The notes under the pieces were generated by a model. It had not been told where the DNA came from. It did not search any database and was given only the letters and a program-made list of their open reading frames with translations. A stretch of DNA of 42,527 nucleotides from an uncultured Pelagibacteraceae bacterium. Lineage in GTDB: Bacteria; Pseudomonadota; Alphaproteobacteria; Pelagibacterales; Pelagibacteraceae. This document shows positions 1 to 10,479 of the stretch, piece after piece. Location of the stretch: the NCBI GenBank assembly GCA_902598595.1, contig CACKCD010000005.1, positions 1 to 42,527 on the forward strand, written 5' to 3'. Made by a program: the position numbers and the translations under genes. Position 1 is the first letter of the stretch; each line of letters begins with the position of its first letter.

Positions 1-505
1 CAATATATTTATTGAATTTTTTACCAGTAATCTTTTGAATTTCATTAAAGTTAATTGAAAACCATATATTGTTTTTAGGATCATTTTTAGGTGTAAACAT
101 ATTTTTTCTATTTTTTTCTCTCAATAAACCTATAATCATTGATGAGGATGAGTTAATTTTTAAACTCTTTTTAAATTCTTTCTTTATCCAACCTCTGTTT
201 ACTAAAACATTTTCTTCGTTCTTTGTTTCAAAAGGGGTTATAACATCAAAACCTGGCTGACCTTTTTCATTTAAACTATATAAATATATCTGATTTTTAA
301 AGTCATATTTACCCTCTAAAGAAACTCTTTGATAGTTAACATTTATATTTTGCGAGTACTGTTTAGGAGTAGATTTTAAACCCTCGCTAATTTGATTAAT
401 CAAATCTTGTTTCCATTGCAAGCGGTACAGTTGCCAAGTTCCAAGACTACAAAATAATGTAATAAATAAAAAAACAAATACCTTAAAGAAAAATAATTTT
501 TTCAA
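1..505 (-). CDS. SURF1 family cytochrome oxidase assembly protein (partial)
   Basis: This is the N-terminal part of a SURF1 protein, an inner-membrane factor that helps insert heme a during assembly of cytochrome c oxidase subunit I. The translated frame is open from 505 to the left edge, about 168 residues. It begins with a hydrophobic helix followed by LGTWQLYRLQWK, the typical SURF1 N-terminal motif. It continues with YDFKNQIYLY and then GFDVITPF and VLVNRGWI, the conserved core strands. The proposed start is TTG at 505, eight bases past the ctaE stop; no in-frame ATG lies nearby, so the start is uncertain. The C-terminal half, including the second membrane helix, lies outside the window. 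Its position as the last visible gene of the oxidase operon fits the role. Family assignment is firm; exact start is not. Confidence 0.85.
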   Translation of the reverse strand, partial: MKKLFFFKVFVFLFITLFCSLGTWQLYRLQWKQDLINQISEGLKSTPKQYSQNINVNYQRVSLEGKYDFKNQIYLYSLNEKGQPGFDVITPFETKNEENVLVNRGWIKKEFKKSLKINSSSSMIIGLLREKNRKNMFTPKNDPKNNIWFSINFNEIQKITGKKFNKYI

Positions 506-512
506 ATAATTC

Positions 513-1304
513 TTAGCTTCCCCAGATATAGATCGCTGCAAATAAAAATAACCAAACAACATCGACAAAGTGCCAGTACCATGCAGCTGCTTCAAAACCA
601 AAATGATGTTCTGAATTGGAATGCCCTTTCATTGATCTAAATAAACAAACTGCTAAAAAAATGGTTCCAATGATTACATGAAAGCCATGGAAGCCGGTTG
701 CCATATAAAATGTGGAACCATAGATATTTCCATCTATCGTAAAAGCAGCATGATGATATTCATAAGCTTGAAAACACGTAAAAATAAATCCTAAAAAAAC
801 TGTAAGTATCAAACCATTTACTAGAGCTTTTCTATCATTTTCTAACATGGCATGATGAGCCCAGGTAACAGTAGTGCCCGACAAAAGTAATATTAAAGTA
901 TTTATTAATGGAATATCCCAAGGGTCAAATGTTACAATATCAGGTGGAGGCCACGTAGAACCAACAGCCTCTGTAGGAAACAAACTTGCATTAAAATAAG
1001 CCCAAAACCAAGCTACAAAAAACATTACTTCGGAGGCAATAAAAAGTACCATTCCATATCTGTGTCCAATTTGAACTATTGGTGTATGGTGTCCTTGAAA
1101 TTCCGCTTCTTTAACAACATCTCTCCACCACATAAATGCACCATAAGTAACTAAAGCAAATCCTACGAGCAAAAGCCACAGCGCTTTTGAGTGAAAATAA
1201 TAGACTGCTCCAAACGCTAAGACTAAAGTAGCAAAAGAAACATAAATTGGCCATGGACTTGGATCCACTAAATGAAAATCATGTTTTTTTTCATTTGATG
1301 ACAT
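513..1304 (-). CDS. ctaE: Cytochrome c oxidase subunit III
   Basis: This is subunit III of the aa3-type heme-copper oxidase, a multi-helix inner-membrane protein that stabilises the core and the D-channel proton uptake of subunit I. The protein is 263 residues, the usual length. It opens with HDFHLVDPSPWPI, the classic subunit III start, and holds SEVMFFVAWFWAYF with the conserved membrane glutamate (E92). It ends with the AAAWYWHFVDVVWLFLF signature of the last helices. It follows ctaG by three bases and precedes SURF1 by about seven, so it is part of one minus-strand transcript with the other oxidase genes. Nothing looks damaged. Confidence 0.97.
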   Translation of the reverse strand: MSSNEKKHDFHLVDPSPWPIYVSFATLVLAFGAVYYFHSKALWLLLVGFALVTYGAFMWWRDVVKEAEFQGHHTPIVQIGHRYGMVLFIASEVMFFVAWFWAYFNASLFPTEAVGSTWPPPDIVTFDPWDIPLINTLILLLSGTTVTWAHHAMLENDRKALVNGLILTVFLGFIFTCFQAYEYHHAAFTIDGNIYGSTFYMATGFHGFHVIIGTIFLAVCLFRSMKGHSNSEHHFGFEAAAWYWHFVDVVWLFLFAAIYIWGS

Positions 1305-1307
1305 AAT

Positions 1308-1862
1308 TTATACCTCTTTATCCTTTTTATAATAATCTGATGAAAAAAACGTAAACGATAAAGTCACATCAGCTACATTTTTAGTTTTATTATCATCTAC
1401 AACTTTTGGATCCAAGAAAAATGTCAATATAAATTCTCTTTTTTCTCCAGGTTTTAAGGTTTGTTTTTCAAAACAAAAACACCCTATCTTATTTAGATAA
1501 ATACCAAAAGGTGCAGGGGATACATTAAAAGATGATGATCCCGATGAAATTTGATTATTAGGATTTTCAACAAAGAATTTAACTGTATGAACTTCTCCTG
1601 GCTTCAAATTTAAAGTCTTTATTTCTGGAGTAAACTTCCAATTTAACGTGCTATTTATATTAGTATCAAATCTCATTTTATAATCTTGATTTATAACAAT
1701 TTTTGGAATGTCTTTATTTAAAGCGTTTTGAGTTGTTCCGCCAAAACCAGTAACTCTACAAAATAAATCGTATAATGGAACAGCTGCAAAAGATAGCCCT
1801 AACATTAAAATAAAAATAGATATTAATATTATAGGAGTAATCTTTTTTTTATTAATATTCAT
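1308..1862 (-). CDS. ctaG: Cytochrome c oxidase assembly protein CtaG/Cox11
   Basis: Cox11-family copper chaperone that delivers copper to the CuB site of oxidase subunit I. The 184-residue protein has one N-terminal membrane helix (about residues 9-28) and a periplasmic beta domain. The copper-binding CFCF motif is intact (C128-F-C130-F), and the third conserved cysteine is C35, just after the helix in LYDLFCRVTGFGG. Its ATG overlaps the stop of the upstream 36-residue gene by one base (TAATG), which suggests translational coupling. The location between ctaB and ctaE is the common alphaproteobacterial arrangement. Confidence 0.95.
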   Translation of the reverse strand: MNINKKKITPIILISIFILMLGLSFAAVPLYDLFCRVTGFGGTTQNALNKDIPKIVINQDYKMRFDTNINSTLNWKFTPEIKTLNLKPGEVHTVKFFVENPNNQISSGSSSFNVSPAPFGIYLNKIGCFCFEKQTLKPGEKREFILTFFLDPKVVDDNKTKNVADVTLSFTFFSSDYYKKDKEV

Positions 1863-1972
1863 TATATTTCCCTATTGTAAATTCCAATATTGTAAAACGT
1901 AAGAACAAATAAAAAAGCCATAAATAAAATAAGAATAACTGCAGTTATAAAATTCTTTTTTTTTTTATCCAT
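1862..1972 (-). CDS. Small single-helix membrane protein of the oxidase operon (CoxF-like)
   Basis: A 36-residue reading frame: a basic start (MDKKKKNF), one hydrophobic stretch of about 21 residues (ITAVILILFMAFLFVLTFYNI), and a short polar tail (GIYNREI). It is embedded between ctaB and ctaG with one-base overlaps at both ends: its ATG shares a base with the ctaB TGA (TGATG), and its TAA shares a base with the ctaG ATG (TAATG). That packing is strong evidence that it is translated. Alphaproteobacteria commonly carry a tiny one-helix protein at this place, often named CoxF. The function is not known to me, and the name rests on position and topology, not on sequence identity. Confidence 0.75.
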   Translation of the reverse strand: MDKKKKNFITAVILILFMAFLFVLTFYNIGIYNREI

Positions 1973-2892
1973 CAAATAATCTGAATCAAGTTATCAATTA
2001 ATAATACTAAAAATATAACAAATAGATAAAATATTGAGTAAACAAATATTTTTCTTGCAATTAAATTTGCAGCTTTAGAATTATTTTCTTTAAATAGTTT
2101 ATAACATAAAAATACGTAATAAGTTGTCATCGAAAAAGATGTTGATAGGTAAATTAAGCTCGCAAAATTAAAAAAATATGGAGCTGTCGCAATTGGGATC
2201 ATTGCTAGAGCGTATAGTAGAATATTGAATTTTGTTTTTTGTGTACCAGCAATAATTGGTAGCATTGGAATTTTGGCTTTCTTATAATCACCAGCTTTAT
2301 ATAAACTTAAAGCCCAGAAATGTGATGGAGTCCAAAAAAAAATAATTAAGAACAGTATAATTGGTTCAATGGAAATTTGACCAGTAGCAATAGTCCATCC
2401 TATTACAGGAGGTAAAGCTCCTGCTGCTCCTCCGATCACAATGTTCTGTGGAGTTTTTCTTTTTAGCCAAATTGTATAAATAAAAAAATAAAACCCAATT
2501 GTAGAAACTAACAAGATAGATGATAATAAATTTGAAGAATAATAAAGAATTATGCTTGAAAAAAATGATAAAGCTATTCCAAAATATAATGCCTGATTTT
2601 TTTTTATTTTTCCTGTAGGAATGGGTCTAAGACATGTTCTGCTCATAAGAGCATCTAGATCTGATTCATACCACATATTTAAAGCTCCAGCGGCGCCTGA
2701 TCCTATTGCAACTGCCAATAAAGATACTGCTGCAGTTGGAAATGAAACAGATGAAGGGGAAATAAGCATTCCCACTGCACACGTAAATAAAACTAAGGAC
2801 ATTACCCTTGGTTTCATTAAATTAAAAAAAGATTGTAAATTTAAAACTAAACTTAATTTAGTGTTCCTTGATTTTGTTAATATTTGGCTCAA
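1972..2892 (-). CDS. ctaB: Protoheme IX farnesyltransferase (heme O synthase)
   Basis: UbiA-superfamily membrane prenyltransferase (Cox10/CyoE type) that transfers farnesyl to heme b to make heme O, the precursor of heme a for the aa3 oxidase. The 306-residue protein has several membrane helices. The first aspartate-rich motif is seen in NMWYESDLDALMSRT and the following RPIPTGKI. The second cytoplasmic loop reads YKAGDYKKAKIPMLP, and TPSHFWALSLY is typical of heme O synthases. The start at 2892 is TTG, one base after the ctaD stop. The next in-frame ATG (about 2817) would cut into the conserved MKPRVMSL helix, so TTG is preferred. Confidence 0.95.
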   Translation of the reverse strand: MSQILTKSRNTKLSLVLNLQSFFNLMKPRVMSLVLFTCAVGMLISPSSVSFPTAAVSLLAVAIGSGAAGALNMWYESDLDALMSRTCLRPIPTGKIKKNQALYFGIALSFFSSIILYYSSNLLSSILLVSTIGFYFFIYTIWLKRKTPQNIVIGGAAGALPPVIGWTIATGQISIEPIILFLIIFFWTPSHFWALSLYKAGDYKKAKIPMLPIIAGTQKTKFNILLYALAMIPIATAPYFFNFASLIYLSTSFSMTTYYVFLCYKLFKENNSKAANLIARKIFVYSIFYLFVIFLVLLIDNLIQII

Positions 2893-2893
2893 T

Positions 2894-5319
<2,426 letters not shown>

Positions 5320-5324
5320 AAGTT

Positions 5325-5352
5325 TTTATACAGTTTTTAGATTATTTAACAA
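5325..5352 (-). promoter_or_regulatory. Candidate promoter of the oxidase operon
   Basis: Reading the minus strand between rsmE and ctaC, TTGTTA (5352-5347) and TATAAA (5330-5325) are separated by 16 bases, a fair sigma-70-like pair. The -10 box ends only five bases before the ctaC ATG, so a start of transcription at the usual distance would fall at or next to the start codon and give a leaderless message. AT-rich DNA makes chance matches common, so this is a weak call. Confidence 0.35.
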
Positions 5353-5370
5353 TTTCAATTAATGCGACAA

Positions 5371-6084
5371 TTAATGAGAATTATTGATAAAATTAACCAA
5401 TGAAATAGCGCTAATAACGGCGGTATCTGATCTAAGGATATTTTTTGATAGGCAGAAAGGTATCACATTTGAATATCCAAGTATAAGTTCTCTTTCTGAG
5501 GGAGAAAAATCTCCTTCGGGTCCTATCAATATTGTGTGAAAATCTTTTGGTTTTAAATCTTGTTGTCTCAAATTATCTTTAGAATTTACATCAGCAAATA
5601 AAAGTTTAGTTTTGTCCTTTAAATTATTTATAAAATCATTAAGTCCGATTACCTCAGATATTAAAGGAGGGGTTAACTGATTTGATTGTTCGATTGACTC
5701 TATTACTATTTTATTTGCTCTTTCATAGTTTAATTCTTTTATTTCAGTTCGTTCAGATATAATTGGAATGATCTTTGAAACTCCTAATTCAGTTGCTTTT
5801 TGTAAAATCAATTCCATGGGATTTTTTTTTACTAAACAAATAGCTAATTCAATATTTGATGATTTTGAGGTTTCTTTTACTTTATTTAAAAACTTCACTT
5901 CTACTCTATCTTTTTCTAAGAAAATTATTTCGCTAACCCATTCACCGTCTTTATTAAAAAAATTAATGTTTGATCCACGTTTTAATCTCATCACATTTGC
6001 TACATAGTGAGTATGTTCTTTTGATAATAAATAAGTCGTATTTTCAGAAATGCGTCCTAAATGATATAATCTGATATTGCTCAT
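5371..6084 (-). CDS. rsmE: 16S rRNA (uracil1498-N3)-methyltransferase RsmE
   Basis: SPOUT-class methyltransferase that methylates U1498 of 16S rRNA in the decoding region, using S-adenosylmethionine. The 237-residue length is normal. The N-terminal PUA-like part carries THYVANVMRLKRG. The C-terminal trefoil-knot motifs are clear: ELAICLVKKNPMELILQKATELGV, LIGPEGDFSPSEREL and LSKNILRSDTAVISAIS, the SAM-binding loop. It ends 51 bases before the oxidase operon and is divergent from the CDGSH gene cluster. Confidence 0.95.
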   Translation of the reverse strand: MSNIRLYHLGRISENTTYLLSKEHTHYVANVMRLKRGSNINFFNKDGEWVSEIIFLEKDRVEVKFLNKVKETSKSSNIELAICLVKKNPMELILQKATELGVSKIIPIISERTEIKELNYERANKIVIESIEQSNQLTPPLISEVIGLNDFINNLKDKTKLLFADVNSKDNLRQQDLKPKDFHTILIGPEGDFSPSERELILGYSNVIPFCLSKNILRSDTAVISAISLVNFINNSH

Positions 6085-6136
6085 ATATTAAATATACAAT
6101 AAAAAGTGTTAAAATAATTATAAAAAAGGAGCGACA

Positions 6137-6376
6137 ATGGAAAAAGGAGAAAGAGCTGGCGACAGCCCTATTGGAATAAATGTAGTTGAAGGTAAATCTT
6201 ATTATTGGTGTACATGTGGAAAAAGCTCAAAGCAACCATTTTGTGATGGATCACATGATGGATCAAAATTTGGACCGATGACTTATAAAGCAGAACAAAC
6301 TAAAAAAGTTTTTTTTTGTACCTGCAAACAAACTGAAGATCCTCCGCTATGTGACGGTTCTCATAACAAGAAATGA
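6137..6376 (+). CDS. Tandem CDGSH iron-sulfur protein
   Basis: A small (79-residue) protein with two CDGSH-type zinc-finger-like modules, each binding a 2Fe-2S cluster through three cysteines and one histidine. Module 1 has C25, C27, C36 and H40 (CTCGK...FCDGSH). Module 2 has C61, C63, C72 and H76 (CTCKQ...LCDGSH). No membrane anchor or signal peptide is seen, so it is probably cytoplasmic. Two modules in one short chain is the mitoNEET-related type 3 layout. An AAGGAG ribosome-binding site sits at about 6127-6132. Its stop overlaps the ATG of the dehalogenase gene (ATGA), implying coupled translation. The role is likely in electron transfer or redox balance; the partner is unknown. Confidence 0.9.
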   Translation: MEKGERAGDSPIGINVVEGKSYYWCTCGKSSKQPFCDGSHDGSKFGPMTYKAEQTKKVFFCTCKQTEDPPLCDGSHNKK

Positions 6377-7032
6377 AAACTAACTCTATAATTTTTGATG
6401 CCTATGGAACGTTATTTGACGTCAACTCTGCTGCTGAAAAATGTAAAAATAAAATAGGAGATAAGTGGGAGGCTTTTGCAAATTTTTGGAGAACTACTCA
6501 ACTAGAATATACTTGGCTCAGAAGTTTAATGAAAAGACATAAGAACTTTTGGCAAATTACAGAAGAAAGTTTAGATAAATCTATGAAAGTTTTTGGAATA
6601 GATATGGTTATGAAAAATGATTTGTTAAATCTTTATAAGGTTTTATCTCCATATCCTGAAGTGAAAGAAGTCTTAAAAATTCTAAAAAATAAAAACTACA
6701 AACTTGCTATATTATCTAATGGAACACCTGATCTTCTAAATGAATTAGTTCAAAGTAATCAATTAAATGATTTATTCGATGACCTTTTTTCTGTTGAAGA
6801 TGTAAAAATATATAAACCTGACTCTAGAGTTTATGATCTTCCAATTAAAAAATATAAAATAAAACCAGAAGAAGTTACATTTTTAAGCGCTAATACTTGG
6901 GATGTTTCTGGAGGTGGTAACTATGGTTATAATGCAGTTTGGGTGAATAGAAATAATACTATTTTTGACAATTTAGATTTTAAACCTAAGAATGAAGTAA
7001 ACAATTTAACGCAGTTACTAGAATTAATTTAA
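6373..7032 (+). CDS. HAD-type haloacid dehalogenase, type II
   Basis: Member of the L-2-haloacid dehalogenase branch of the HAD superfamily, which hydrolyses a carbon-halogen bond through an aspartyl-ester intermediate. The 219-residue length matches the family. The residues known from characterised enzymes are all present with matching spacing: nucleophile D9 and T13 (IIFDAYGTLFD), halide-contacting R40, S115-N116-G117 (ILSNGT), K148 and Y154 (YKPDSRVYDL), and S172, N174 and D177 (LSANTWD). This makes a real 2-haloacid dehalogenase more likely than a phosphatase. It overlaps the CDGSH gene by four bases and is 18 bases before the pirin gene. Natural substrate (a haloacetate or similar) is inferred, not shown. 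Confidence 0.87.
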   Translation: MKTNSIIFDAYGTLFDVNSAAEKCKNKIGDKWEAFANFWRTTQLEYTWLRSLMKRHKNFWQITEESLDKSMKVFGIDMVMKNDLLNLYKVLSPYPEVKEVLKILKNKNYKLAILSNGTPDLLNELVQSNQLNDLFDDLFSVEDVKIYKPDSRVYDLPIKKYKIKPEEVTFLSANTWDVSGGGNYGYNAVWVNRNNTIFDNLDFKPKNEVNNLTQLLELI

Positions 7033-7050
7033 AAGTTATTATCTATAATA

Positions 7051-7890
7051 ATGAATATCGAAGTAAGAAAAATTATTAAAGCCCTTAATGCATCTGATGG
7101 TGCAGGGGTTAAATTAAAAAGAAGTATCGGAACACCGGAAGCTGATTATATCGATCCTTTTTTAATGCTAGATGAGTTTGGATCAGAAAATAAAGATGAC
7201 TATGTCGCTGGATTTCCTCCACATCCACATAGAGGTATAGAGACTGTAACTTATATGTTGCATGGTAAATTTGAGCACAAGGATAGTACTGGCTCAAAAG
7301 GAAAAATGGAGCCTGGCGATGTTCAATGGATGAAAACTGGAAGAGGTATAATTCATTCGGAAATGCCAGCAATGTCTGGAGGTAAATTATTAGGCTTTCA
7401 ACTATGGATTAATATGCCTGCTAAATTAAAAAAAAATAAACCAGAGTATATTTATATAAAAGGTAAAGAACTTGGAGTTCATAAAGATAGTGAAAAGACT
7501 GTAAAAGTAATCGCTGGTAAATTTGAAAAAGCTGAAGGTTCCCAGAAAAATCATAATGTAGATCCTACTTATTTTCACGTTATTGTTAACGAAGGAAAAG
7601 TATTCACTTGTAATATACCAAGAGGGCATAATTCATTTATTTATTTACTAAAAGGTGAATTAAAAATTGGCGAAAAAGAACATGATAGAATCAACGACTC
7701 TAATTTAATTTTATTAAAAAAAGGCACTAAGCTTAGTGTAAAGGCTAATAAAAAAACTGAATTTCTCTTTATTGCAGGTAAACCAATTGGTGAGCCAATC
7801 GCAAGAGGTGGTCCGTTTGTTATGAATACAAAAGCTGAGATACTAGAGGCTATACAAGATTACAATAACGGAACATTTGCTAAATATTAA
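7051..7890 (+). CDS. Pirin family protein
   Basis: Bicupin metal-binding protein of the pirin family, some members of which act as quercetin dioxygenases or redox sensors. The 279-residue protein has the pirin hallmark region with the full metal site: H58 and H60 in PPHPHRGIETV, then H102 and E104 in GRGIIHSEMP. The first cupin is well conserved; the C-terminal cupin carries GEPIARGGPFVMNT, a pirin signature. No signal peptide is seen. It sits 18 bases after the dehalogenase gene and 23 bases before the quinone oxidoreductase gene, so the four are probably cotranscribed. The biochemical activity cannot be told from the sequence. Confidence 0.92.
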   Translation: MNIEVRKIIKALNASDGAGVKLKRSIGTPEADYIDPFLMLDEFGSENKDDYVAGFPPHPHRGIETVTYMLHGKFEHKDSTGSKGKMEPGDVQWMKTGRGIIHSEMPAMSGGKLLGFQLWINMPAKLKKNKPEYIYIKGKELGVHKDSEKTVKVIAGKFEKAEGSQKNHNVDPTYFHVIVNEGKVFTCNIPRGHNSFIYLLKGELKIGEKEHDRINDSNLILLKKGTKLSVKANKKTEFLFIAGKPIGEPIARGGPFVMNTKAEILEAIQDYNNGTFAKY

Positions 7891-7913
7891 AAGTTCCAGT
7901 AACTTAAATTTAA

Positions 7914-8888
7914 ATGCCTAAATCTATAATTATAAAAAGAAATGGAGGACCAGAAGTATTAGAACTTACTGAAGTAAAAATTGGATCTCCAGGACCTGAT
8001 GAAATAAAAATCACAAATTATGCAATTGGTTTAAACTATATAGATACCTATCACAGATCCGGCTTATATCCTTTGCCTTTACCGAGTGGTGTCGGTTTAG
8101 AGGCAGCCGGAAAAATTGATGAAGTAGGTTCAAATGTTACAGAATTCACAAAAGGTGATAATGTTGCTTATGCAGGAATGCCAATTGGAGCATATTCTGA
8201 ACAAAGAATAATTCCTACTAAATCAGTTGTAAAAATACCAGAGGGAATTTCTCATAAAATCGCAGCTGCTTTAATGACTAAAGGCTTAACTACAAATTAT
8301 TTATTAACTCAAACTTATCCTATTAAAGCAGGAGAAACAGTTTTGTTTCATGCAGCAGCTGGAGGCGTGGGTCAAATATTTGCTCAATGGGCAAATAGTA
8401 TTGGCGCAAAAGTAATTGGTACAGTTGGATCGGATGAAAAAATTGAAGTTGCAAAACAAAATGGATATCAGCATGTAATAAATTATTCAAAAACTGATTT
8501 TGCTAAGGAAGTTTTGAAAATTACAAATAATAAAGGTGTTACAGCTGTATTTGATGGTGTTGGGAAAAAAACATTTAAAAGCTCTATAGCTTGCTTAAGA
8601 ACTAGAGGCATGATGGTTAGTTTTGGTAATGCATCTGGACCCTTAGATCCAATAAATGTTCAAAAAGATATTCAAGCAAAAAGTTTATTTTTTACCAGAC
8701 CTGCAGGAGGTCATTATTTTACTGAGAGAAAAGAATTACAGGCAGCTGCAAATGTTATGTTTGAGAAAGTAAAATATGGAAAGATTAAAATAAAAATATT
8801 TAGGGAATTTAAATTAGAAGAAGCTAAAAAAGCACATGAAGAATTAGAGTCTAGGAAACTCAATGGACCTTGTATTCTTATTCCTTAA
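7914..8888 (+). CDS. NADPH:quinone oxidoreductase (zinc-free MDR family)
   Basis: Medium-chain dehydrogenase/reductase of the quinone oxidoreductase type, which reduces quinones or reactive enones with NADPH. The 324-residue protein has the N-terminal GroES-like fold with GLNYIDTYHRSGLYP and GLEAAGKIDEVG, and a Rossmann domain with AAAGGVGQIFAQWANSIGAKVIGTVG. It resembles E. coli QorA; the zinc ligands of alcohol dehydrogenases are absent. The next gene starts on its stop codon (TAATG). With the CDGSH protein, pirin and dehalogenase it forms a plausible redox and detoxification operon, which is inference. Confidence 0.92.
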   Translation: MPKSIIIKRNGGPEVLELTEVKIGSPGPDEIKITNYAIGLNYIDTYHRSGLYPLPLPSGVGLEAAGKIDEVGSNVTEFTKGDNVAYAGMPIGAYSEQRIIPTKSVVKIPEGISHKIAAALMTKGLTTNYLLTQTYPIKAGETVLFHAAAGGVGQIFAQWANSIGAKVIGTVGSDEKIEVAKQNGYQHVINYSKTDFAKEVLKITNNKGVTAVFDGVGKKTFKSSIACLRTRGMMVSFGNASGPLDPINVQKDIQAKSLFFTRPAGGHYFTERKELQAAANVMFEKVKYGKIKIKIFREFKLEEAKKAHEELESRKLNGPCILIP

Positions 8889-9151
8889 TGAAAAAAGAAA
8901 TTGTATCTCCTTGCATTAGTATATGTAAAACAGATCCAGTTAGTGGTTATTGCTATGGGTGCGCTAGAACTAATGATGAAAAAAAGTTATGGAAAAATGA
9001 GAGTGTAAGTAATGAGTGGAAAGAACAAAATTTAAAAGAAATAACTCAGAGAATGTCAGGATGGCAACTGGATACTTTTAAAGAGTCTTATAAACATAAA
9101 TTAAATAAAGGTATATCTTTGTTTAAAAAAAGTCTTTTAGAAAGTAAGTAA
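8888..9151 (+). CDS. DUF1289 family protein
   Basis: An 87-residue protein of the DUF1289 family, marked by the cysteine pattern SPCISICKTDPVSGYCYGCAR (C9, C13, C22, C25) followed by RT and the conserved W of KKLWKNES. The four cysteines probably bind a metal or an iron-sulfur cluster; no function is established that I know of. The ATG at 8888 is chosen because it places SPCISIC at the family position and overlaps the previous stop by one base. An earlier in-frame ATG at 8870 would add six residues inside the preceding gene and is less likely. The gene ends one base from the stop of the convergent DUF2721 gene. Confidence 0.88.
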   Translation: MKKEIVSPCISICKTDPVSGYCYGCARTNDEKKLWKNESVSNEWKEQNLKEITQRMSGWQLDTFKESYKHKLNKGISLFKKSLLESK

Positions 9152-9152
9152 A

Positions 9153-9563
9153 TTATAAATCCTTTTTCATTGATTCCATATCACTCAAATGAAATTTTAA
9201 GGCCTGGTTAGAAAGTCTTATTTCTTGTAAAAATAAGAATATTGAAATTATCATACAAATACAGCAAGCAGCAAAATTTAATCGTGCAACTTGAATGGTG
9301 TTTATATAAAGCATTAATACTGTAGACATATTAAAAAGAAACCCAAAAGCAGCAAACCCCATTACATATTTAAGTATATTAGTTCTTTTGTTTAAAACAT
9401 GAAGTTGATTTTCCCACTCCGGAGGAACTTTTTTTTCAAAAGTATACTGATCATGTATTTGTCTTATAAGGGCGCTCAATGTATGAAATCTATTACTATA
9501 CATAGTCATCATTAAAGGAATAGCTGGAAACATTAATGCTGCTACTGTGTAATCTATATCCAT
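9153..9563 (-). CDS. DUF2721 family membrane protein
   Basis: A 136-residue membrane protein matching the DUF2721 pattern: AALMFPAIPLMMTMYSNRFHTLSALIRQIHDQ at the N terminus, a central cytoplasmic segment, and two C-terminal hydrophobic helices (about 66-88 and 94-115). Function is unknown to me. It is a single gene convergent with the DUF1289 gene (one-base gap) and divergent from ubiA with 54 bases between the two chosen starts. Confidence 0.8.
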   Translation of the reverse strand: MDIDYTVAALMFPAIPLMMTMYSNRFHTLSALIRQIHDQYTFEKKVPPEWENQLHVLNKRTNILKYVMGFAAFGFLFNMSTVLMLYINTIQVARLNFAACCICMIISIFLFLQEIRLSNQALKFHLSDMESMKKDL

Positions 9564-9617
9564 ATCGAATCAAATTGATTATGTAGATAGTGTTTGGTAT
9601 TTACAAGTCATATTTTC

Positions 9618-10478
9618 ATGGAACATTTAAAAATATTTATCGATTTAACTAGATTAAATAAACCAATTGGTTTTATGCTTTTATTCTGGCCATGCTCTTG
9701 GGGTTTAGCATATGCATACAACCTAGATCAAAGTTTAAATACTTTTTTATATTATTTTCTGCTTTTCTTTTTAGGTTCAGTTTTGATGAGAAGCGCTGGC
9801 TGCATAGTAAATGATATTGTAGACAAAGATCTAGATAAAAAAGTTCAAAGAACAAAACTAAGACCTATAACGGCTGGAAAAATATCTGTTAAAAAATCTT
9901 TTTTTTATATTATAAGCTTATGTTCTCTGGCATTTTTAATTTTAATTCAATTTAATTTATTAACAATCATTCTAGGGTTGGGATCAATGATTCTAGCTTT
10001 TTCTTATCCCTTTATGAAAAGAATAACTTACTGGCCTCAATTATTTTTAGGATTAACTTTTAATTGGGGAATTATAATGGCTTGGGCAGCAATAAATAAT
10101 AACATTTCTTATGAAATAATTGCTCTTTATATATCAGCCATATTTTGGACATTGGGCTATGACACCATTTATGGGGTTCAAGATATGAAAGATGATGAAA
10201 TTATTGGTATAAAATCAACTTCTATTAAATTTAAAGAAAATATAAAATTGTTTGTAGGTTCAAGCTATTTTTTAACTTTAATCATTTTAGGATATTTGTT
10301 TAAATATGAGTTGGGAATAAATATTTTAACAATTTTGTTTATATTATTTGCCACAAGTTTACTTTTTCAATTAATTCACTTTGAAAAAACTAAGCCAGAA
10401 AAATGTCTAATGGCTTTTAAAATGAATAACTTTTCAGGATTGATTTTATTTTTAGGAATACTATCAAGAAATTTATAA
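9618..10478 (+). CDS. ubiA: 4-hydroxybenzoate polyprenyltransferase
   Basis: Membrane prenyltransferase that joins a polyprenyl chain to 4-hydroxybenzoate in ubiquinone synthesis. The first aspartate-rich motif is NDIVDKDLDKKVQRTKLRPITAG and the second is YDTIYGVQDMKDDE, both typical of UbiA. RLNKPIGFMLLFWPCSWGL is the conserved first helix. The ATG at 9618 gives 286 residues. An in-frame TTG at 9594 would add eight residues with no family support, so the ATG is preferred. The next gene, msbA, starts one base after its stop, so quinone and lipid A export genes share a transcript. Confidence 0.94.
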   Translation: MEHLKIFIDLTRLNKPIGFMLLFWPCSWGLAYAYNLDQSLNTFLYYFLLFFLGSVLMRSAGCIVNDIVDKDLDKKVQRTKLRPITAGKISVKKSFFYIISLCSLAFLILIQFNLLTIILGLGSMILAFSYPFMKRITYWPQLFLGLTFNWGIIMAWAAINNNISYEIIALYISAIFWTLGYDTIYGVQDMKDDEIIGIKSTSIKFKENIKLFVGSSYFLTLIILGYLFKYELGINILTILFILFATSLLFQLIHFEKTKPEKCLMAFKMNNFSGLILFLGILSRNL

Positions 10479-10479
10479 A

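Noticed and set aside
8870-8887. An earlier ATG for the DUF1289 gene
   Set aside because: It lies inside the quinone oxidoreductase gene; the ATG overlapping that gene's stop fits the family start better.
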